Assembly (NCBI GenBank): GCA_040954595.2
Contig: CM082578.2
Coordinates: forward strand, 2,170,001-2,234,000
Direction: 5' to 3'
Source: Balanoglossus misakiensis
Taxonomy: Eukaryota > Hemichordata
Length of the DNA stretch: 64,000 bases
Shown here: positions 1 through 12,029 of the stretch, piece by piece
Layout: the number at the start of each line of letters is the position of its first letter
Numbering within the stretch: position 1 is the first letter of the stretch
Made by a program: the position numbers and the translations under genes
Notes under the pieces: generated by a model
Told to the model about the DNA's origin: nothing
What the model saw: only the letters and a program-made list of their open reading frames with translations
Databases searched by the model: none

Positions 1-247
1 ACGGTTTTGGTAACACGTACAAACGAGATTTTAAAAAAAGCCATTACATGAATACTTTGAATTTTACAGATCGCACATCATGCAAACAAGGTGCTTCTGT
101 TGGATGTAATTGTAAAAAGACTGTGTTGCTATTGACTTCTCTAGATTTCAATCTTTTTATGACGTGATGATTCAAAACTAAATAGTACATGCAGTTTATG
201 AATATATAGTGTTTAAGGTCAAATTGTGATCTTTTTTTAACTTTTAG

Positions 248-3200
248 AGTTGTGCAAACCTGGCTATTACTCAGATGATGGTAAAGCTCCATGTACACAA
301 TGTGTGCAAGGATCTTATCAACCAGATTATGGTTCTACTGATTGTCATCTGTGCCCAAATGACACGTCAACACACGGGGTAGCAGTTGTAGTAGAGAGTT
401 GCAAAGGTAGGAAGATTATTTTACAATGCCAAGTTTTTATTGGGCCAAAAAAATAGTATATGCTGTTCTGATTACATGGTTTTCAGAAATAGGGTAGGTA
501 GGTAGGTAAGGATTTTTTTTTATTTTGCGATTTTTTTTAGCTCTCAATGCGCATTTCACATCAGAAAAAACTATAGTGTAGAAGAATGACATCATAGTCC
601 TGCGTGATGTGCTCGATTTCGTCATAGTTCTCGCATGATTTGCGCAATTTTCATAAATTTTGTATGTTTGACAACAATGTTTTTTTTTACTTCTGGGTTA
701 ACGAAGCTCTAAAAAGTTTAGGGTCAGCAGGTTATAATTAGGGTAGGTCGGGTAATCGGAACAGCACATATTTTTTATTTTGGCCTCATTTCATCTTTTC
801 CAGGATACAACATCATATTAAAATTTCAATTTGTATTTAACTTCCAGAAAAATGCACAGTTGGCTCATATTCCAACACTGGTCTTGAGCCATGTGTACTT
901 TGTCCCCGTCACTATTACCAGAATGAGAGTGGTTCCAGAGAATGCAACCCATGTCCAACAGGACTGCGTACAACGCATGAAGGTGCCAATAGTTTGGATG
1001 ACTGTATAGGTAGGTACATTTGGCATAAAAATTGAAGGGTTTACTTATATATTGATTACATATTCTTTTCCTATTTCTTGAGTTTCTTGCAAAAAAAAAA
1101 CATATTGACCAAATTTGATCATTATGGTTTTATGTTTACATCGTTTATTTCAGTTATTGATATATGCGAGTACATGTCGCCTTGTTTGAATGGTGGTACC
1201 TGTACCAACACTGCAGATGGTTATAGCTGTCAATGCTCAGCACATTATATTGGGTAAGCAGTCGAATATGTTCTCTTGTTATGTTAAAGTGTTTTATCAT
1301 ACATGCAACACCTGTATTTAACACTTTCTATTGTTCTCGCCCCGAAGATATTATATGGTATTTCACAATGTGAAAATATCGCGTCCGCGTCTCGGCGCGA
1401 CAGTTCGCTGCGCGCGCGAGCGACACACGAGCCATAGGACTCTAGTGGAGAGGGGTGTTGTAAAATTCGGTTATTAGAAGCTGTAATAAAGTTTTCAAAG
1501 CTGGCGGTTTTTTCATGTTTAGTTCTTCGAAATTCTCAATGCAAAATAATTGTTAACATGATATTTTGAAAGAGAACGTAGACAATTTTATTTAGAATGC
1601 GGATGTGCCCATCGTAATGAAAGCTGCCAACCCCCTTAAAATCATACAACGGCCCACACACCATACGTCACAACATGGCTACTGCCGTGATCCCAGCGCC
1701 CGGTTCAAATTTGAAATTGTTTTTCTCGGCGCATTTTCGCAAATCGTACTGTTTTATAGGTAGGCATGTATGATAAAGGGGTTATTACACGAATTTTGGT
1801 CGATAACGCGACGCATTCTCGTGATGTCCGTATTTTGACTCGTTGCGCAGCGCAACTCGTCAAAATACGGACAATCACCCGAATACGACGCGTTATCGAC
1901 CAAAATTCGTGTAATAAACCCTAATTATTTGCGCAAGTGTGCACATACATTGTACAGATATACCTAATATATATGCACCAGTATTTATTTAAGCAATAAA
2001 ACACCCCCAGCCATGGTATACCACGAGATTTTGACCAGTTCACGACATATACGCACGAGCGATAGCGAGTGCGTATATGGAGTTGAACTGGTCAAAATCG
2101 AGTGGTATACCATGGCTGGGGGTGTTTTATTGCTATTATATTATGCCAGTATATTGAAACTTTGCATAAAACATTTTAAAAAGGCATTTTCTTTGACTAT
2201 GATATATGACTGTGGTATATGGCTAATATATCACGGTCACATGTCGTGACTCTACCAATCAAATAGCTTGATTTACACCATCAATATACTGGTATAATAT
2301 AATTCCTTATAACAAACCTGAAAGATCCATAAAGGTTTGTAATGTTCAGCTTATGAGGAGTATGCTCAAAATCAGAGGAATTGAAAACATATATCCCAAA
2401 TTGAACAGACATATAGTCATTTGCCAGTGGCATCACAGAGATGCATCTGATCATAACTTAGTGAAATTAGATGCCATTGTCTCACAATTATACATTTGTA
2501 TTACTACCTTCATGACTACATGTTTACGAAAACACATGGAAAGGTGTAGTACCTTTGTTCTAAGGACCACTTTCATTAAGTCATTACTGGTAATTGTACA
2601 TACAAATCTCCTGAAGAACACTATCCATGGTAACATCTATGTGTTGATTAAGAATCAATTTAAGTGAAGTTAAAACACATTGGGCTGTTCTAAAACTTCA
2701 GATTTCTTCCATTATGCAGGAGTAAGACTTGCAAGTTGCAGTGTTGTATAAAAACAATTAATCTGTAGTTCTGAAATAGTGAAGGCAGGTATTTTGGAAT
2801 TGTTTTACTTTGTGCATATTTTATGGAAACTCTTTGTTTTCTTATAGAAATCAATGTGAAATCCCTGCACTGTGCAGCAGTGAGCCATGTCAGAATGGTG
2901 GCTTGTGTGAAGAATTCAACACAACAGACATACAGTATGCAACCTACAGCTGTCTGTGTCTAGATGGATACTCAGGTGATCTTTGCCAGATTGATGTGGA
3001 TGAGTGTGCTTCTGATCCGTGCCAAAATGGAGCCACCTGTATTGACCTCATTGCTGATTATAACTGTACATGTGCACCTGGATATGAAGGAGGAGACTGC
3101 TCATTGGATGTCAATGAATGTGCAGATGACCCTTGTGACTTGGTTGGAACCATGCAATGTCAGAATTTGATCAACGACTTTGCTTGCCAGTGTAAAGCCG

Positions 3201-6200
3201 GATATACAGGAGAGCTGTGTGAAGAAAATATAGGTAATTCTTCGCAAACTTTTGTTTGAATCAAGTGTTGATCTAGGAAATTCTTGAAAGTCCCAGACTT
3301 TGGAAAATGGGAATGTTAAATACGCTGGAATAGAAAATCTTTTAGTCTTCTCCAAAATGTCATGTACGTAATTTTATCTGACAAATAGAACTTAGTACAG
3401 TACAGTATAAACAACTGGTATTATATCCACCTTATTCTTAAATCTTTCTTCATAATCTCATAAAATCTAAAATTTTAATTTTTATCACAGATGACTGTCA
3501 ACCAAATCCTTGTCACAATGGTGCAACGTGTCTAGATCGTGTGAACTCCTGGAGATGTGAATGTGTGGAAGGATTCCGAGGATCGATGTGTCAACATAAC
3601 ATAGATGATTGCCAGGACGTTCTCTGCCAAAATGGTGGAACGTGCCAAGATGAGGTCAATGGATTCACATGTGCATGTGTTTATGGCTGGACTGGTGAGT
3701 CTGTTGAATGTTTGTTGTCGTACGAAAGTACATGTTTCAATTTAAAGGGACATTACCTATAACTTTTGGCTTTATTTCCAGTATTTTTGTTCTGTGTACC
3801 AAATGTTATGTAATTTTGTACACTGAACAAAACAGCATGCTATATATGCCCAGTACTCTACTTGTCACCATAGTATGTATGTGCATAACAGTCACTGTTT
3901 ATTGTTGACAAATGAATGCTGGTCGGGACTTAAATTCAAATTTTGCACAGTAATAATGGTGACTTATATACACATATATGTTTTGGTGATAAACTAGATG
4001 CTAGGCATTTCCTTATGTGTTAAGTATTCAAACAAAAACCTGCAGTAAATACATAAAACAAAAATATTGAAAACATATCAAAAAGTTACAGCTAATGGAG
4101 CTTTAAAATTAATAGAAAGTGATGTGCAATTTGTATTGGCAGAACATTTATATACTGTAAAACGGGTTATTTTCGCGAGCAATACATTTTTCGCAAAATA
4201 TGCAAGAGCCAAAAAAACGTGAAAATAAAAAGTTGCGTAATTTTTTTTTTTTTTCGGAGATAATGATGAAGTGAAATACTAGACCATGAAAAGTAATCCT
4301 CACAGTTGCTTCTTTTGATATCGCGAAAATTTCCTGTCATGAAAATAACCCATTTTACAGTATTTAGATTCATATATTTTAAATCCCTGCATGATAATTA
4401 CTTGATCACAATTCTCTTACACGGTAAGGTTATTCAATAGTAATGTCATCTGGCATTTTATGTCCTGAATGTAACATACCGCTAAAACAAAATTTAATTT
4501 CTAGCGTTATTATTTTTGTAGGCTACCTTTGTCAAAACCAGACAGAACCGTGCATGCCAAACCCATGTCATAATGAAGGCGTGTGTGGAAGTCCTTGTTG
4601 AAACTGAAGCATACATGTGTCATTGTTTGCCAGGATATACTGGGCAAAACTGTCAGGTTGGTCTTTTAACTTAACATATTCACATGTTGTGATTAAGCAA
4701 TTACTCCAATTATTATGGAAAAGTGAATTTTCCTTTGCAGACCAGACCCAGAGATGCTTAACTGCAACTTCTAAATTGCAACAAACCCAGTAGTTTTCTC
4801 GTACATTTAAGAGCTGTGGGGTACTATCCATTACCATGACAACACTGTGATACAAAATACTAGTAAACTTTAAAATGGTCATAACCTTGTTAGTTTTGTG
4901 GATAGTGTTTGAATGAAATTAAGTGTTATCTGCTGTGGAAAAAATTCTAAAACCTGATCAGTAGTAAAGATATCTGCCCATTAAAATTTTATAAATTTAT
5001 ACTATAACATGTCTAATAAATTCATGTATTTTCAGGATGAAATCAACGAATGCGAGTCCAATCCTTGTGTCAATGGTGGTACTTGTAATGATTTAGTGAA
5101 TGCATATGAATGCAGTTGTGTTGACGGTTTTACCGGTCTTCGCTGCGAGCAAAACATCAATGAATGTGCTCCTGATCCATGTCAGAATAGTGGCAACTGC
5201 ACTGACCTCATCAATGATTACATTTGCCAGTGAGTATACATTTTTTTTAAAATCGGTACATATTGATTTCATTCATTAGTTTTGAAAACTTGTTTTGCCA
5301 AATTTTGTGCAGAAGCACACATGCCCCCACCACGAAGAAGCTGATCCCACGTCACATCTATCTTAGCCCTTTCACCACAAATTTCAATGGTCCAGTCCAA
5401 ATTCATTGTCATCTATAGTAAGGTTGGACCTCTATAGAGGGAACTGGGATGAATGGGTGAAATCTGATGACGAGTATAGACATCCTTTTGCATGTCATGC
5501 TTGAAATTTTCCAATCATATGAGTCAGGAAGCTGAACTATCTAAGGCTGCATTCACAAACACCTCTGGAGGGGGGGGGGGGGCGGGAGAATTCAATTTGT
5601 TTTACCGCTAATTTTCACATGCCCCCCTAAACAACCCGAAATATTTTCATATCCCCCCCTTCCGAACTGCCAAAATTTTGAAATCCCCCCCCATTGGCAT
5701 TTTCTTTCCCAGAGCAAAACACATCACCTATCTATCTTGTAAAAAAGAAAAACAGCGCTCCCATGAAAAGAATTTGAAACTGATGTTTCCCCTCATCAGT
5801 GGGTATTAAAACTGAACATTGTTTTTATTTGATTGTATTCTGTGTTGGGAGACATTGTAAACTGAGAATTGAAGGGGTGGGTTTGGGAGGGTGTCCCCCT
5901 CCCATGTAAGAAAATTTTATAAAATACAGAGCTCAAAGCTGCATTTTAATGAACCCGGTAAAAGCAAATTAACTCAACTACCGGTATGTTGGGAAAAAAA
6001 ATTTAACCGTTGCTGCTCAAAGTTATCATGGGGTGGGGGCAAGTCCCCTGACCCGGGACACTAGATAAACCAGTCAATGATTGAAAGGTGTTGATGAATG
6101 GAGGGGGTGGGTGTGGGAGGGGTGTCCCCCTCCCACATTAGAAAATTTTGTAAAATAAAGGGCGCGAAACTGCATTTTTGTGGACTCAAAATAAATATTT

Positions 6201-7877
6201 AGTTGTCAAAGTTTTCAAGTCCCCCCCTTTCAGTCCCTAAATTATTTCAAATCCCCCCCTTACATACCCTCAATTTTTTCAAATCCCCCCCTCAATTCTC
6301 CTGCCCCCCCCCCTCCAGAGGTGTTTGTGAATGCAGCCTAATTACATGTAGTAAGTTAAAGGTATATGGTCACCTATGCTAATTTAGCTAAAGTTACCAT
6401 GGTAAATTGGGATCTAGCCTGTCTCAGATTTTCAGTGGGTAGCACACGCAAAAATAGAGGGCCAGTATGTTCTTTAGAATGCTCAAATACGCCATTTCAG
6501 CCATATATGAACGTATGTAAATTGGAAGTGACTGTAAACTCAATCCTACCACTAAATACCTGAAACCAGATTCAATGAGGCTGACGTACCATATCAAATT
6601 TTGTATGTTTATTCGATTATGAAAAATCAATTTGGTTGCACATAATTGGCAGGTAAAACCAGCAGACAGATAATATATAAATAATGGACGACGCCCTGAC
6701 CATTAAAGTTTGTTTATGGGCGAGGGGAAAGCCAAAAATTCATGGGCGAGGCTTCCGTGCCCATGAATTTTGGCTTTCATCGAGCCCTAGCCCATAAAGA
6801 AACGTTAATGGTCAGGTTGGAGTCGGTTACATGTATTTCCATTATATTACCAACGAACTGAAGAAAACCTTGTGTTACGCAAAATGTTGTATTCACTGAA
6901 CTGTTTGTTAATATAACCATTCAGATTTACACGCATGTAAACAAACCATTACTGAGTATTTGTGGTCAGTGACATCGTTCATCTCGACCAATTGAAATGC
7001 GACGCAAAGGCAATTGTAATATAATGTGAAATATTCCTTTCCTACAGATGTGTAGTTGGGTATGGTGGTAAGAACTGTGATGAGGATATTGATGACTGCA
7101 TTGGTGACCCGTGCCAGAATGAAGCCGAATGTATTGATGGACTGAACACGTACACTTGTAATTGTCAACCAGGTAACTAACAGATTTGGAAGATTAAATT
7201 TGAAGATTACTGATGTACCATACAAACAGACCCTTCCGGGAATTGTATTTTTTGTCCAATACCGAAGTCATAAACCCCCAAAAGTGTGCATTTTCTTAAA
7301 AACAAGATATAGTGGAACCTGATCGGATAGCACACTACAATCATTTATGCTGTGTAATGCTCAAAAATTGGCAGCTGTAGAGGTATAAATTTAGAATGGA
7401 TCCAGGAAGTGTTGTGTCAACCAAAGGCTGTATGTCGTATGTTGTATGTCTATCATAAGAACCAGGAGAGGGCTGAGAATATTAATTTTGTGGTGGATGC
7501 TTTTATATCATAATCATTCTATTTAGATTGCATCACGAATCAAGCCCAGAAATGTTTGCTGCTGTTTCCCTTTTTCATAAATTTGTTTGGCATAATCCTT
7601 TGTTTCTTCACATTAACAGGGTTTGAAGGAGACTTCTGTGAACATAATATCAATGAATGTGACGAGTACCCCTGTGAGAATAATTCAACATGTTACGACA
7701 CTTTAGGCAGTTATTATTGTTTGTGTGCTAATGGATTTGAAGGTAGCCACTGTGGGACCAACATTGATGATTGCCATGGTAACATGACATGTCAAAATGG
7801 TGCCACTTGTCACGATGGAATAATGGAATTCACATGTGAATGCCCTCCGAGGTTCGAAGGGACACTTTGTGATAGAG
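248..7877 (+). CDS. Multi-exon EGF-repeat extracellular protein, internal part of gene
   Basis: Nine exons join in consistent phases: 248-406, 848-1009, 1154-1253, 2848-3233, 3491-3694, 4522-4656, 5036-5229, 7048-7172 and 7620-7877. The first two each encode a GCC2/GCC3 (ephrin-receptor-like) module, with motifs such as KPGYYS and CPNDTSTHG. The rest encode twelve EGF domains, most calcium-binding by their DxNEC/DIDDC starts and CxNGxTC cores; three of them are split by introns. The fourth EGF is atypical, with extra residues between its second and third cysteines. The exons are mostly phase 1-1, as is usual for shuffled extracellular modules. No signal peptide or membrane segment is visible, so the 5' end lies before the window. 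This domain mix occurs in SVEP1-like, fibropellin-like and Notch-like secreted or surface proteins; the exact orthologue is unknown. Exon 4522-4656 is 2 nt short of an open frame. Confidence 0.85.
443..785. mobile_element. MITE, GGCCAAAA-ended family, copy 1
   Basis: About 343 bp in the first intron, with imperfect terminal inverted repeats: GGCCAAAAAAATA..TGCTGTTC on the left, matched on the right by GAACAGCACATA..TTTTGGCC. A second copy in the opposite orientation lies at 26297-26560, sharing the interior around the TTTTTAGAGC segment and the GGGTAGGT-rich parts. No target duplication is clear here. Confidence 0.7.
1776..1925. repeat. Fold-back palindrome 1 (intronic)
   Basis: Inverted repeat with arms of about 65 bp. 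The left arm starts GGGTTATTACACGAATTTTG and the right arm ends with its complement at CAAAATTCGTGTAATAAACC. The centre is GC-rich (TTGCGCAGCGCAA). It has no coding potential. It resembles palindromic MITE-like elements and would extrude a long hairpin. Confidence 0.75.
1992..2134. repeat. Fold-back palindrome 2 (intronic)
   Basis: A second palindrome only about 65 bp after the first. Its arms begin AGCAATAAAACACCCCCAGC and end with the complement GCTGGGGGTGTTTTATTGCT; the central loop is CpG-rich (ACGCACGAGCGATAGCGAG). Its design is like the neighbouring palindrome, but the arm sequence differs. Confidence 0.75.
2135..2847. other. Intron remainder, no feature seen
   Basis: AT-rich intron sequence up to the acceptor at 2847. 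The short open frames at 2353-2667 overlap on both strands and show no domain or codon signal, so I see no gene here. Confidence 0.5.
4155..4360. mobile_element. MITE, CTGTAAAA-ended family, copy 1 (TA target)
   Basis: 206 bp bounded by TA dinucleotides. The ends are CTGTAAAACGGGTTATTTTC and its near complement GAAAATAACCCATTTTACAG. Subterminal TTTCGCG..CGCGAAA repeats follow. The TA target and simple ends fit a Tc1/mariner-type MITE. A related copy lies at 7933-8122. Confidence 0.75.
4522..4656 (+). pseudogene. EGF exon with 2-nt frame loss
   Basis: This exon of the EGF gene enters in phase 1 and reads [10 protein letters not shown], then hits an in-frame TGA near 4599. From about 4580 a second frame carries the rest of the EGF domain ([13 protein letters not shown]) up to a good donor at 4657. 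The two frames meet at a GTGTGT run near 4579-4585. The next exon (5036) needs phase 0, which 137 nt would give and 135 nt does not. Either a GT unit was lost from this allele or assembly, or the gene is damaged. Confidence 0.7.
5545..6338. mobile_element. Non-autonomous DNA transposon, Harbinger-like
   Basis: 794 bp flanked by TAA on both sides (5542-5544 and 6339-6341). The terminal inverted repeats begin GGCTGCATTCACAAACACCT and run about 25 bp into a poly-G/poly-C tract. The interior is rich in CCCCCC runs and carries no open frame. A 3-bp TAA/TTA target and GG-start termini are typical of PIF/Harbinger MITEs; the family assignment is an inference. Confidence 0.75.
6688..6825. repeat. Fold-back palindrome 3 (intronic)
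   Basis: Arms of about 55 bp: CCTGACCATTAA..TTTATGGGCGAGG on the left and CCCATAAAGAAACGTTAATG plus GTCAGG on the right, around a CATGGGC/GCCCATG core. It is the third palindrome of this style in introns of the same gene. Confidence 0.7.
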
Positions 7878-7932
7878 GTAACTGTGAGCTGACCATTTGT
7901 GATCCTATTCTTGGTTTCTTTAGTAATGTTTA

Positions 7933-8122
7933 CTGTAAAATGGGAAATTTTTGCCGCAAACTACGCGAGAGCCAAAATAACATGCAAATAAAACGTCGCG
8001 TAAAAAAAATTTCGAGATAACAATGCAGTGAAATACACGAACACGAAACTTAATCGTTGTGTAACAGTTGCCCCTTTTGATATCGCGAAAATTCCCTGTC
8101 GCGAAAATTTCCCATTTTCCAG
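7933..8122. mobile_element. MITE, CTGTAAAA-ended family, copy 2
   Basis: 190 bp between TA dinucleotides (7931-7932 and 8123-8124). The left end is CTGTAAAATGGGAAATTTTT and the right end is the complement of CTGGAAAATGGGAAATTTTC. It shares the interior GATATCGCGAAAA stretch with the copy at 4155-4360. It lies just downstream of the last EGF exon. Confidence 0.75.
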
Positions 8123-8198
8123 TATTTATTTCCATGCTGTACCATGCATATTACTTTTTACAGCCTGAATTTCATTTACCTGTATTCTTCTTTCTCAG

Positions 8199-8245
8199 AA
8201 ATCTGTCGATCAATTTACCAATCATTGAATGTATTATATAAATAA
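8199..8245 (+). CDS. Possible terminal exon of the EGF gene
   Basis: A strong polypyrimidine tract and CAG acceptor end at 8198. In the phase left by the previous exon (7877), the sequence encodes about 15 residues starting EICRSIYQ and stops at TAA 8243-8245. It contains no recognisable domain, and the real gene may instead continue beyond the mobile DNA to the right, where no further EGF exon was seen. Weak support. Confidence 0.25.
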
Positions 8246-8337
8246 GCAAGCAACACCCAAATCAATTTGAAAACATTCATCAAAATGCAGCCCTTGGTAT
8301 TGCCAGGAAACACATGTTGATGAACATGATGCCTTAG

Positions 8338-8357
8338 GATATATATATATATATATA
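8338..8357. repeat. (AT)n microsatellite
   Basis: About ten AT dinucleotides immediately before the A block of the left satellite. The matching right-hand A block is followed by (AT)n at about 18742-18766. Confidence 0.8.
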
Positions 8358-9013
8358 TCTGTAATGGAAATGGAGAAAGTACCTTATATTTTCTGTAAAA
8401 TAGACATTTAATTGGCAAGCCGTCCTGCATCAATTATTAATTCTGTACATGCACTAAAGCGCCCACACAGCTGGGTGTGTTGTATGGTCTTTAACCCTGT
8501 TTCAACTCAGAGTACTTTCTGCAATTTCAAGACAGATCTTACGTGCCATTGGAGAGCTCCATTGCCTGGTCATTCATACTGTTTTCATTCATTCATTGCG
8601 GCATCAATATATTTTATCTATTCTAGCCGAGGAGCTTGGCACCTGTTGAAATGAACTCATCTGCTGTGGGCCAGTTTATTGGTGGCAGTTGAGCAGAGGA
8701 GAGCACCTTCTTTCCCGGCACGCCACCAAGTAAAGTTCCACGCTGCCCACCACAGATGCCAGCATTCATTCATTCATGCGAGTGAGTGTAATTGCAAATT
8801 TGCCTATTCTAGATTCTTACGTGCCATTGGAGAGCTCCACTGCCTGGTCAATCATACTGTTTTCATTCATTCATTGCGGCATCAATATATTTTATCTATT
8901 CTAGCCGAAGAGCTTGGCACCTGTTGAAATGAACTCGTCTGCTGTGGGCCAGTTTATTGGTGGCAGTTGAGCAGAGGAGAGCACCTTCTTTCCCGGCACG
9001 CCACCAAGTAAAG
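8357..9013. repeat. Satellite, left copy: A block plus two B units
   Basis: The A block (8357-8537, starting ATCTGTAATGGAAATGG) is followed by B units starting CTTACGTGCCATTGG at 8538 and, with small length changes, near 8816. B units contain TTCATTCATTCATT runs and a CCCGGCACGCCACCAAG segment. Nearly identical A and B sequence recurs in the same orientation at 17741-18741. The second B unit ends at AAGTAAAGTTCCACG, where transposase-associated sequence takes over. Short open frames in these units repeat with the satellite and are not genes. Confidence 0.85.
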
Positions 9014-10806
9014 TTCCACGTGCATTCCTGGCCCTGGTTTTATTTATGTTTACAGACAATATTGCATTTTTGTATTTTAATCAACTATAAATTTTGAATG
9101 TGTCATTTACCTGAACCGGTCATGTTGACCAGAATGATACATTTTTGCCTTCACTCACCCTATAAATATGTGATTGAGACATAGGTCATTTGCATAAGCT
9201 AACACACCAGAAAGTAAGCATATCTGTTGTTTTCCCTGTGTCACTGCCATCAAAGTAAAAATTAGACGTTGTGTAGAGCAAAATCCAATTTTTTGTTCCC
9301 AATAAACATGGATGAATTACATAGAATGTGTTTGTTGTTTACAGTCTTTAAATTGACACATTAGATTATGCACTTTACAAAACGTTTCTGAGAAACAAGT
9401 GACTAACTAGTTTCTTTCCACTGTGGCCAACGTGGTTCACTGTTTGTGTCAGAATCTCTCTGTTTTGCAAGGATTTTGAAATCATAGTGGTGACATGCAT
9501 AGTGAAAATCAGCTACTTTCAAATGTCCGTCATGTTCATGCTGTAATTGAATTTTCAAAGCTGGGCTGGCGTGTTTTTTCTTATTTACATAAGTATCACA
9601 CTTTATACATGTATCTTCATGGGGTTTTCTGAGTCCCGTATTTAGGTCCTCTCTCACAATTTTACGAAATATCGTATAACTGACAGTTGTTCTTCCCAGA
9701 AGAGATTGGTTGGTTATGAACTCTCGGTGTAACTGCGATATACTGTGGTCCGGCGCCAGGTACGGTTTAAATCGAGGATTCCTGCAGTAGTGAGATTCTA
9801 CAATTCTGTGCCTGCGTACGTGTTCAGTGATATCAGTCAGCAAATTTGGATTGAGTTTCCGACGATGCCCTTTGTGTCGGCCCCTTGCATCCGGCATCAG
9901 ACCAGTAAAGTTCCACGTGCATTCCTGGCCCTGGTATTATTTATGTTTACAGACAATATTGCATTTTTGTACAAGTATTTTAATCAACTATAAATTTTGA
10001 ATGTGTCATTTACCTGAACCGGTCATGTTGACCAGAATGATACATTTTTGCCTTCACTCACCCTATAAATATGTGATTGAGACATAGGTCATTTGCATAA
10101 GCTAACATACCAGAAAGTAAGCATATCTGATGTTTTCCCTGTGTCACTGCCATCAAAGTAAAAATTAGACGTTGTGTAGAGCAAACTCCAATTTTTTGTT
10201 CTCAATAAACATGGATGAATTACATAGAATGTGTTTGTTGTTTATAGTCTTTTAATGACACATTAGATTATGCACTTTACAAAACGTTTCTGAGAAACAA
10301 GTGACTAACTAGTTTCTTTCCACTGTGGCCAACGTGGTTCACTGTTTGTGTCAGAATCTCTCTGTTTTGCAAGGATTTTGAAATCATAGTGGTGACATGC
10401 GTAGTGAAAATCAGCTACTTTCAAATGTCCGTCATGTTCATGCTGTAATTGAATTTTCAAAGCTGGGCTGGCGTGTTTTTTCTTATTTACATAAGTATCA
10501 CACTTTATACATGTATCTTCATGGGGTTTTCTGAGTCCCGTATTTAGGTCCTCTCTCACAATTTTACGAAATATCGTATAACTGACAGTTGTTCTTCCCA
10601 GAAGAGATTGGTTGGTTATGAACTCTCGGTGTAACTGCGATATACTGTGGTCCGGCGCCAGGTACGGTTTAAATCGAGGATTCCTGCAGTAGTGAGATTC
10701 TACAATTCTGTGCCTGCGTACGTGTTCAGTGATATCAGTCAGCAAATTTGGATTGAGTTTCCGGCGATGCCCTTTGTGTCGGCCCCTTGCATCCGGCATC
10801 AGACCA
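9011..10806. repeat. Tandem duplication of ~895 bp (transposase 3' part)
   Basis: Sequence starting GTTCCACGTGCATTCCTGG occurs at about 9014 and again at about 9910. The two copies run in parallel through the last ~164 codons of the transposase N-terminal exon, to 9902 and about 10805. Copies differ by a few substitutions and small indels, for example ACAAGT present near 9972 only in the second. The first copy is a truncated gene fragment (frame 9403-9897, - strand). Confidence 0.85.
9403..9897 (-). pseudogene. Duplicated fragment of the transposase N-terminal part
   Basis: 164 codons that appear identical to the C-terminal half of the frame at 10305-11267, beginning at MPDARGRHKG. It results from the ~895-bp tandem duplication and has no promoter or N-terminus of its own. 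It joins satellite-like sequence at 9903. Confidence 0.8.
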
Positions 10807-11267
10807 GTTGAACAGTGCATCATTTTGCTTAGAACGGTTCTAGTCCGCCTCTCACTAATGCCAAATAATTTCAGGAATGCATTTTTGCAGACAGTAACCG
10901 TTTCACCGCCTTCATTCACCAGGTGATAACGAACCGATTTCTTGTGTGACTTCATCTGTATATCCATCAGTTTGTAGAGCATCAAGTTCTGTTCATTATA
11001 CACGCGACCATCAAAATATTTTCTCGTGGTGCCTAAAACATGCGTACTCCCAAGCTTCCGCAGACAATTCCCTTGAACGCAGGCGCATTCCAAGGAAAGA
11101 CTGTCAATATCTTGAAAAGGGCGATTTTTCCTTGGTTTTTGTCTCGGACACGTCTTTTTAGAATTCCTACGTGGCTTGTTGGCTCGAGCTGACAGTTCGG
11201 TTCTGCGTTGCTGCCACACAGGAATGGGTTCCCACGCATAAGCAACTCCCCGGCAGGCCATGGTCAC
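10305..11267 (-). pseudogene. DDE-type transposase, N-terminal part
   Basis: An open frame of 320 codons from ATG 11267 to a stop at 10305. The N-terminus is basic. A segment VCKNAFLKLFGISERRTR follows, then a helix-rich DNA-binding-like part with SHYCRNP and YLAPDHS, and a cysteine cluster (DTCIKCD) near residue 265. These motifs are known from a widespread animal transposase-like family that I cannot name with certainty (possibly Sola-like). The first catalytic Asp is absent here. It appears in the separate + strand half at 12030-13042, so this copy is split and non-functional as it stands. A 3'-end duplicate of its last 164 codons lies at 9403-9897. Confidence 0.65.
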
Positions 11268-11383
11268 AGCTGAAGTATTTGTTCAAGTACTGACTGACTA
11301 AACGCGGCATGGAACAAACGAACGAACGAACGAACGACTTCACGTTCGGAAAAAAAAATCGTTGCGAGCTGTTGGGTGCCTCT

Positions 11384-12018
11384 ATTCTTCGCTATCAAAT
11401 GACGTCAGACGCGTTCAGGTGGCAGTTACGTTCGCATTCAAATTTCCAGATGACGGGCAACTTCAGCAATGTTGACTTACGTAGTGCAGACAAAGACTGT
11501 GCAGACGAAATGCAATGAGGCTGATGAGGCAACATACCCGATACATGTTATGTGTTTGGTGGTTCTAAAGTAAAAACATACTCGGAAAAACTTTTACTGG
11601 ATGCCGAAATATTGCTTGCCCGTCATCTGGAAATGACTGCGCCATGAGACACATTGCCAGATCACGTGATTGATAGTAAAGAATAGTTGTCGGCAACCGT
11701 TCTTTTTTATTGCTAACAATTCTTTACTATCAATCACGTGATCTGGCCATGTGTCCCATGTCGCTGGCATTTCCAGATGACGGGCAAGCAATATTTCGTC
11801 ACCTAGTAAAAGTTTTTCCGAGTATGTTTTTACTTTAAAACCGCCAAACACTTAACATGTATCGGGTATGTTGCCTCATCAGCCTCATTGCATTTCGTTT
11901 GCACAGTTTTCTCTGCACCATGTAAGTCCACGTTGCTGAAGTTGCCCGTCATCTGGAAATTTTAATTCGAACGTAACTGCCGCCTGAGCGCGTCTGACGT
12001 CATTTGATAGCGAAGAAT
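11384..12018. repeat. 635-bp palindrome between transposase halves
   Basis: The left arm (11384-11688) starts ATTCTTCGCTATCAAATGAC. The right arm (11717-12018) ends with the complement GTCATTTGATAGCGAAGAAT. The arms match well along about 300 bp, including ATACCCGATACATGT and CAGATGACGGGCA, and the centre is a ~28-bp spacer rich in T. The N-terminal transposase half points away to the left and the C-terminal half away to the right. It may be fused terminal repeats of the element or an inserted fold-back element. Confidence 0.8.
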
Positions 12019-12029
12019 GCTGTCAGAGC

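Noticed and set aside
2353-2667. 104-codon frame in an EGF-gene intron
   Set aside because: An overlapping opposite-strand frame exists, the composition is AT-driven, and there is no family resemblance.
6908-7225. 105-codon - strand frame
   Set aside because: It overlaps an EGF exon in antisense and is a shadow frame.
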